Position numbers and translations under genes: made by a program | The notes under the pieces: generated by a model | What the model was told of the DNA's origin: nothing | Database searches by the model: none | The model's input: only the letters and a program-made list of their open reading frames with translations | Shown: positions 5,644 through 8,056 of the stretch, one piece after another | Layout: each line of letters begins with the position of its first letter | Numbering within the stretch: the first letter of the stretch is position 1 | Source of the DNA: Nitrospiria bacterium | GTDB lineage: Bacteria > Nitrospirota > CAKKRA01 > 9FT-COMBO-42-15 | Length of the DNA: 8,056 bases | Assembly (NCBI GenBank): GCA_919902475.1 | Contig: CAKKRA010000319.1 | Span: 1 to 8,056 of the forward strand | Direction of reading: 5' to 3'

Positions 5644-7365
5644 TTAATATTTTCTTTCTGCTGGTTCTATAAATCCCAGCGTAACAGGTTTGTAGCTGAG
5701 CTTAGCTCCTTCAGGGCTGTATGATGCTATTGTATGCTTAAGATAGTTTTCATCATCCCTTTTTGGATAATCATTTCTATAATGTGAGCCCCTTGACTCC
5801 TTTCTTTCAATAGCGCCCATTATAACAGTCTCTGCAATATCAATGCTTCCAATAAGCTCTAATAGCCAGTAAAGCTCAAAATTAAACCTTTTGCCTTTAT
5901 ATCTTATTCCAATATTGCTGCTTCTTTCTTTTATGCCTCTTAGATTTTCTAAGCCCTCTTTTAATTGAGTCTCATGCCTGAATATGCCTACATTATTCCA
6001 CAGTACATTGTTCATTTCTTCAAACAGATTAAAGACATTCTCTTTTCCATCTCTCTCAAATATTTGGCTGATTTCCCCTTTTTCTTCTTTTAAAGCAGTT
6101 TCAATAAAAATCTCTGTATTATTGCTTTTCTTGTTTGCGGATAGATATTTTACCATGTTTTCTCCTGCTATTGCGCCGAATACAATTGTCTCTAAGAGAG
6201 AATTGCCGCCGAGCCTGTTTGCGCCGTGCACGCTTACACATGCAGCCTCGCCAGCAGAATAAAGGCCGTTTATCTTTGTCCTGCAATCAGCATCTGTATC
6301 AATCCCTCCCATTGTGTAATGCTGTCCGGGTTCAACAGGTATTTGTTCTGTAATTGCATTTATCCCTGCAAATTTTCCTGCAAGCTCCACAACGCCGGGC
6401 AGCCTTTCCATTATCGCCTGTTTACCAATATGCCTTAAATCAAGAAGGAGATACTGGCCATTAATAGCATTACCCTTTTTAATCTCCTTTATCATATTCC
6501 TTGAGACAATATCCCTCGGCGCAATCTCCATTGACTTCTTTGAGTCATCATAATTTGACAAGAATCTCTCTCCGTTCTTGTTTAACAGATATGCCCCTTC
6601 GCCCCTTGCGCCTTCTGTAACAAGTATATTTGTGCCATAAAGTGTTGTTGGATGAAATTGTATAAATTCCATATCCTTCAAATCAACGCCTGCCAAGTAG
6701 GCAATTGCCATGCCTGTGCCTGTGTTGATTAAGGCATTGGTTGATTTGCCATAGAGTCTTCCAGCGCCTCCTGTGGCAATTATTACTGCATCTGTTTTAA
6801 AGGCATGTAAATCACCTGTTTTTAATTCAAGGGCAATAAGACCTCTTATAGAGTTATCTTCAACAATCAGCCTTGTTACAAACCATTCATCAAAAAAGGT
6901 CAGACAATTATTATCCTCATTGATTCTTATTATCTGCTCAAAGAGCGTATGCAGCATTGCATGGCCTGTCCTGTCTGCTGCGTATGCTGTTCTTGGAAAG
7001 CCTTGCCCTCCAAATGGCCTCTGGCTGATACTTCCGTCATTAGTTCTGCTAAAAGGACAGCCCCAATGCTCAATCTCATAGATTCTGTTTGCCGCCTCTT
7101 TGCACATCTTAATAATAGCATCCTGATCGCCAAGATAGTCACTGCCCTTTATCGTGTCGTAAGCATGTTTTTCCCAGTCATCAGATATTTCTCTTTCAAT
7201 GTTGTTAAGAGGGGCATTTACACCGCCCTGTGCTGCAATAGAGTGGGAGCGTATAGGATAGACCTTTGATATAACCGCTGTCTTTATCTTATTATTTGCA
7301 AGCTCATACGCAGCCCGAAGTCCCGCGAGTCCGCCTCCTACAATCACTGCATCAAAACTATACAT
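5644..7365 (-). CDS. sdhA: Succinate dehydrogenase flavoprotein subunit SdhA
   Basis: SdhA oxidises succinate to fumarate in the TCA cycle at a covalently bound FAD. The 573-aa length is normal. The Rossmann dinucleotide fold is DAVIVGGGLAGLRAA (5-19). His41 in RSHSIAAQGG is the residue expected to carry FAD. Catalytic candidates by family comparison are His238 (FHPTTLYG), Arg254 (TEGARGEG), Arg284 (PRDIVSR), His349 (QHYTMGGID) and Arg384 (HGANRLGGNSLLE). The C-terminal domain has the typical RKESRGSHYRNDYPKRDD (521-538). Gln47 next to the FAD site is Gln as in E. coli SdhA rather than Glu as in E. coli FrdA, but sequence cannot exclude fumarate reduction in vivo. Its ATG shares one base with the sdhC stop (TAATG), and GAGAGG lies 8 nt upstream as ribosome site. 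Confidence 0.98.
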   Translation of the reverse strand: MYSFDAVIVGGGLAGLRAAYELANNKIKTAVISKVYPIRSHSIAAQGGVNAPLNNIEREISDDWEKHAYDTIKGSDYLGDQDAIIKMCKEAANRIYEIEHWGCPFSRTNDGSISQRPFGGQGFPRTAYAADRTGHAMLHTLFEQIIRINEDNNCLTFFDEWFVTRLIVEDNSIRGLIALELKTGDLHAFKTDAVIIATGGAGRLYGKSTNALINTGTGMAIAYLAGVDLKDMEFIQFHPTTLYGTNILVTEGARGEGAYLLNKNGERFLSNYDDSKKSMEIAPRDIVSRNMIKEIKKGNAINGQYLLLDLRHIGKQAIMERLPGVVELAGKFAGINAITEQIPVEPGQHYTMGGIDTDADCRTKINGLYSAGEAACVSVHGANRLGGNSLLETIVFGAIAGENMVKYLSANKKSNNTEIFIETALKEEKGEISQIFERDGKENVFNLFEEMNNVLWNNVGIFRHETQLKEGLENLRGIKERSSNIGIRYKGKRFNFELYWLLELIGSIDIAETVIMGAIERKESRGSHYRNDYPKRDDENYLKHTIASYSPEGAKLSYKPVTLGFIEPAERKY

Positions 7366-7733
7366 TAAAAGAGCCTCTCAAAATAGATTGACAAACCATA
7401 TATGCCAATAAAGGCAGTTGCAAGCTTTACAACAAAAAATAACTTTTCTTGAAATCTTGTGAGAATAAAGATATCTATCAGAATTAATCTTAGCCCATTT
7501 AGCAGATGAAAAGAGGCAGTTAATATTATTAAAAGCTCTAAGAGATGTGCCAATGGGTTGTCCATTGTTTTTGCAAGATTGTTGTATGCGTCATTTCCAA
7601 GTATAAGCGCAGTGCTGTGCAGTATTATGTGCAAAAGGAGGTAGAGTGTTAAGGCTATGCCGCTTATCCTGTGCAGGCCAAAGGCTGTCTGTCCAGGATG
7701 TTTATTTAATATAAAGTCTTTTAGATATTTCAT
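7365..7733 (-). CDS. sdhC: Succinate dehydrogenase membrane anchor, SdhC-like cytochrome b subunit
   Basis: This 122-aa integral membrane protein helps anchor SdhAB and bind heme b and quinone. It has three predicted membrane helices (about 22-45, 60-90 and 97-117). The family motif HRISG (21-25) opens helix I, and FHLLNGLRLILID (75-87) in helix II matches the HxxxGxR heme-ligand motif of SdhC, with His76 as expected axial ligand. His35 and His39 in helix I are additional histidines not found in E. coli SdhC. The start has GGAG 9 nt upstream and overlaps the stop of the preceding anchor gene by 4 nt (ATGA). Its stop shares one base with the sdhA start. It is second in transcription order, after the SdhD-like anchor, the reverse of the usual order. 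Confidence 0.9.
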   Translation of the reverse strand: MKYLKDFILNKHPGQTAFGLHRISGIALTLYLLLHIILHSTALILGNDAYNNLAKTMDNPLAHLLELLIILTASFHLLNGLRLILIDIFILTRFQEKLFFVVKLATAFIGIYGLSIYFERLF

Positions 7734-8056
7734 CTGACAAATCTCCAGAGGACAAGAATACCGTATAAAGATAACATGATTCCAAAGAACCAGAGGAAAA
7801 AGAGAACGGCTTTTGAAATCCTTTTATCAGGATTAAAATCTATTGTCATTGAATATAAGCCGTTCAGGCCGTGATACATACAGGCTATGAGTAGAAATAT
7901 ATCAATAATCAGCCACTCTGTATGTGAGAGCCTTTCCGAGACAAGAGAGAAGCTTATTTTTTTATTTGCAAGAGGAATGGCTATAATATGAATTGGCAAA
8001 AGGATTGCTATAATTATAGCTGTTATTCTTTGTCCAAGCCATGACAGCAGATGTGA
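7730..8056 (-). CDS. sdhD: Succinate dehydrogenase membrane anchor, SdhD-like subunit (5' end beyond window)
   Basis: This second complex II anchor has 108 codons in the window, and the frame stays open to the right edge. A TTG start at 7999 is possible but unlikely, because the in-frame residues before it read WLGQRITAIIIAIL, the W-x-x-QRxTA motif that opens helix I in SdhD proteins. The true start lies outside. Counting from the edge, helix I spans about 10-29 with His23. Helix II (about 48-66) holds MYHGLNGLYSMTIDF, where His62 matches the E. coli SdhD heme ligand His71 and Asp73 matches Asp82, while the following Tyr is Phe. Helix III spans about 83-104. The TGA stop overlaps the sdhC ATG by 4 nt, implying coupled translation. 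The operon promoter is not in view. Which anchor should be called C or D is uncertain. Confidence 0.85.
   Translation of the reverse strand, partial: SHLLSWLGQRITAIIIAILLPIHIIAIPLANKKISFSLVSERLSHTEWLIIDIFLLIACMYHGLNGLYSMTIDFNPDKRISKAVLFFLWFFGIMLSLYGILVLWRFVR

Noticed and set aside
5984..7269. Several + strand frames of 70-106 codons inside sdhA
   Set aside because: All are shadows of the sdhA coding strand, overlap each other, and show no domain or ribosome binding site.
1..8056. Novel defence, mobile or CRISPR-like system
   Set aside because: Every kilobase is covered by well-known chaperone or complex II genes in good condition; there are no direct-repeat arrays, transposase motifs, integrase sites or unexplained gaps.

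Overview
The window holds two compact core operons facing each other, with no mobile element, CRISPR array, RNA gene or foreign island. The left half (1-4932, + strand) is a heat-shock chaperone block: the last 11 codons of groEL, an intrinsic terminator, a near-ideal sigma-70 promoter, then hrcA-grpE-dnaK-dnaJ. The right half (4936-8056, - strand) is a succinate dehydrogenase (complex II) operon, transcribed as membrane anchor (sdhD-like) - membrane anchor (sdhC-like) - sdhA - sdhB. Its first gene runs off the right edge. The last genes of the two operons converge with only 3 nt between their stop codons.

The two halves do unrelated jobs. HrcA is the heat-shock repressor. GrpE, DnaK and DnaJ form one chaperone cycle: DnaJ delivers substrate and stimulates ATP hydrolysis, DnaK binds the client, and GrpE exchanges the nucleotide. 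GroEL next door is the other HrcA-type regulon member. SdhA oxidises succinate at a covalently bound FAD, SdhB carries electrons through three Fe-S clusters, and the two anchors pass them to membrane quinone near heme b.

The organism looks like a moderately AT-rich, respiring bacterium. Reading by eye, the groEL-hrcA-grpE-dnaK-dnaJ order and a two-anchor complex II would suit a Nitrospirota- or Deltaproteobacteria-like lineage, but this is a guess and the window alone cannot settle it. Codon use looks uniform across both operons, with many ata and agg codons and no obvious sign of transfer.

I found no undescribed system. The points worth checking are: no CIRCE operator in front of hrcA; an inverted repeat between grpE and dnaK; the very tight convergent junction; the reversed order of the anchor genes; a four-histidine pattern in the anchors that could hold two hemes; and several changes from E. 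coli at the expected quinone site. The only non-coding stretches above 50 nt are 37-164 (terminator plus promoter) and 1842-1899 (inverted repeat plus ribosome binding site).
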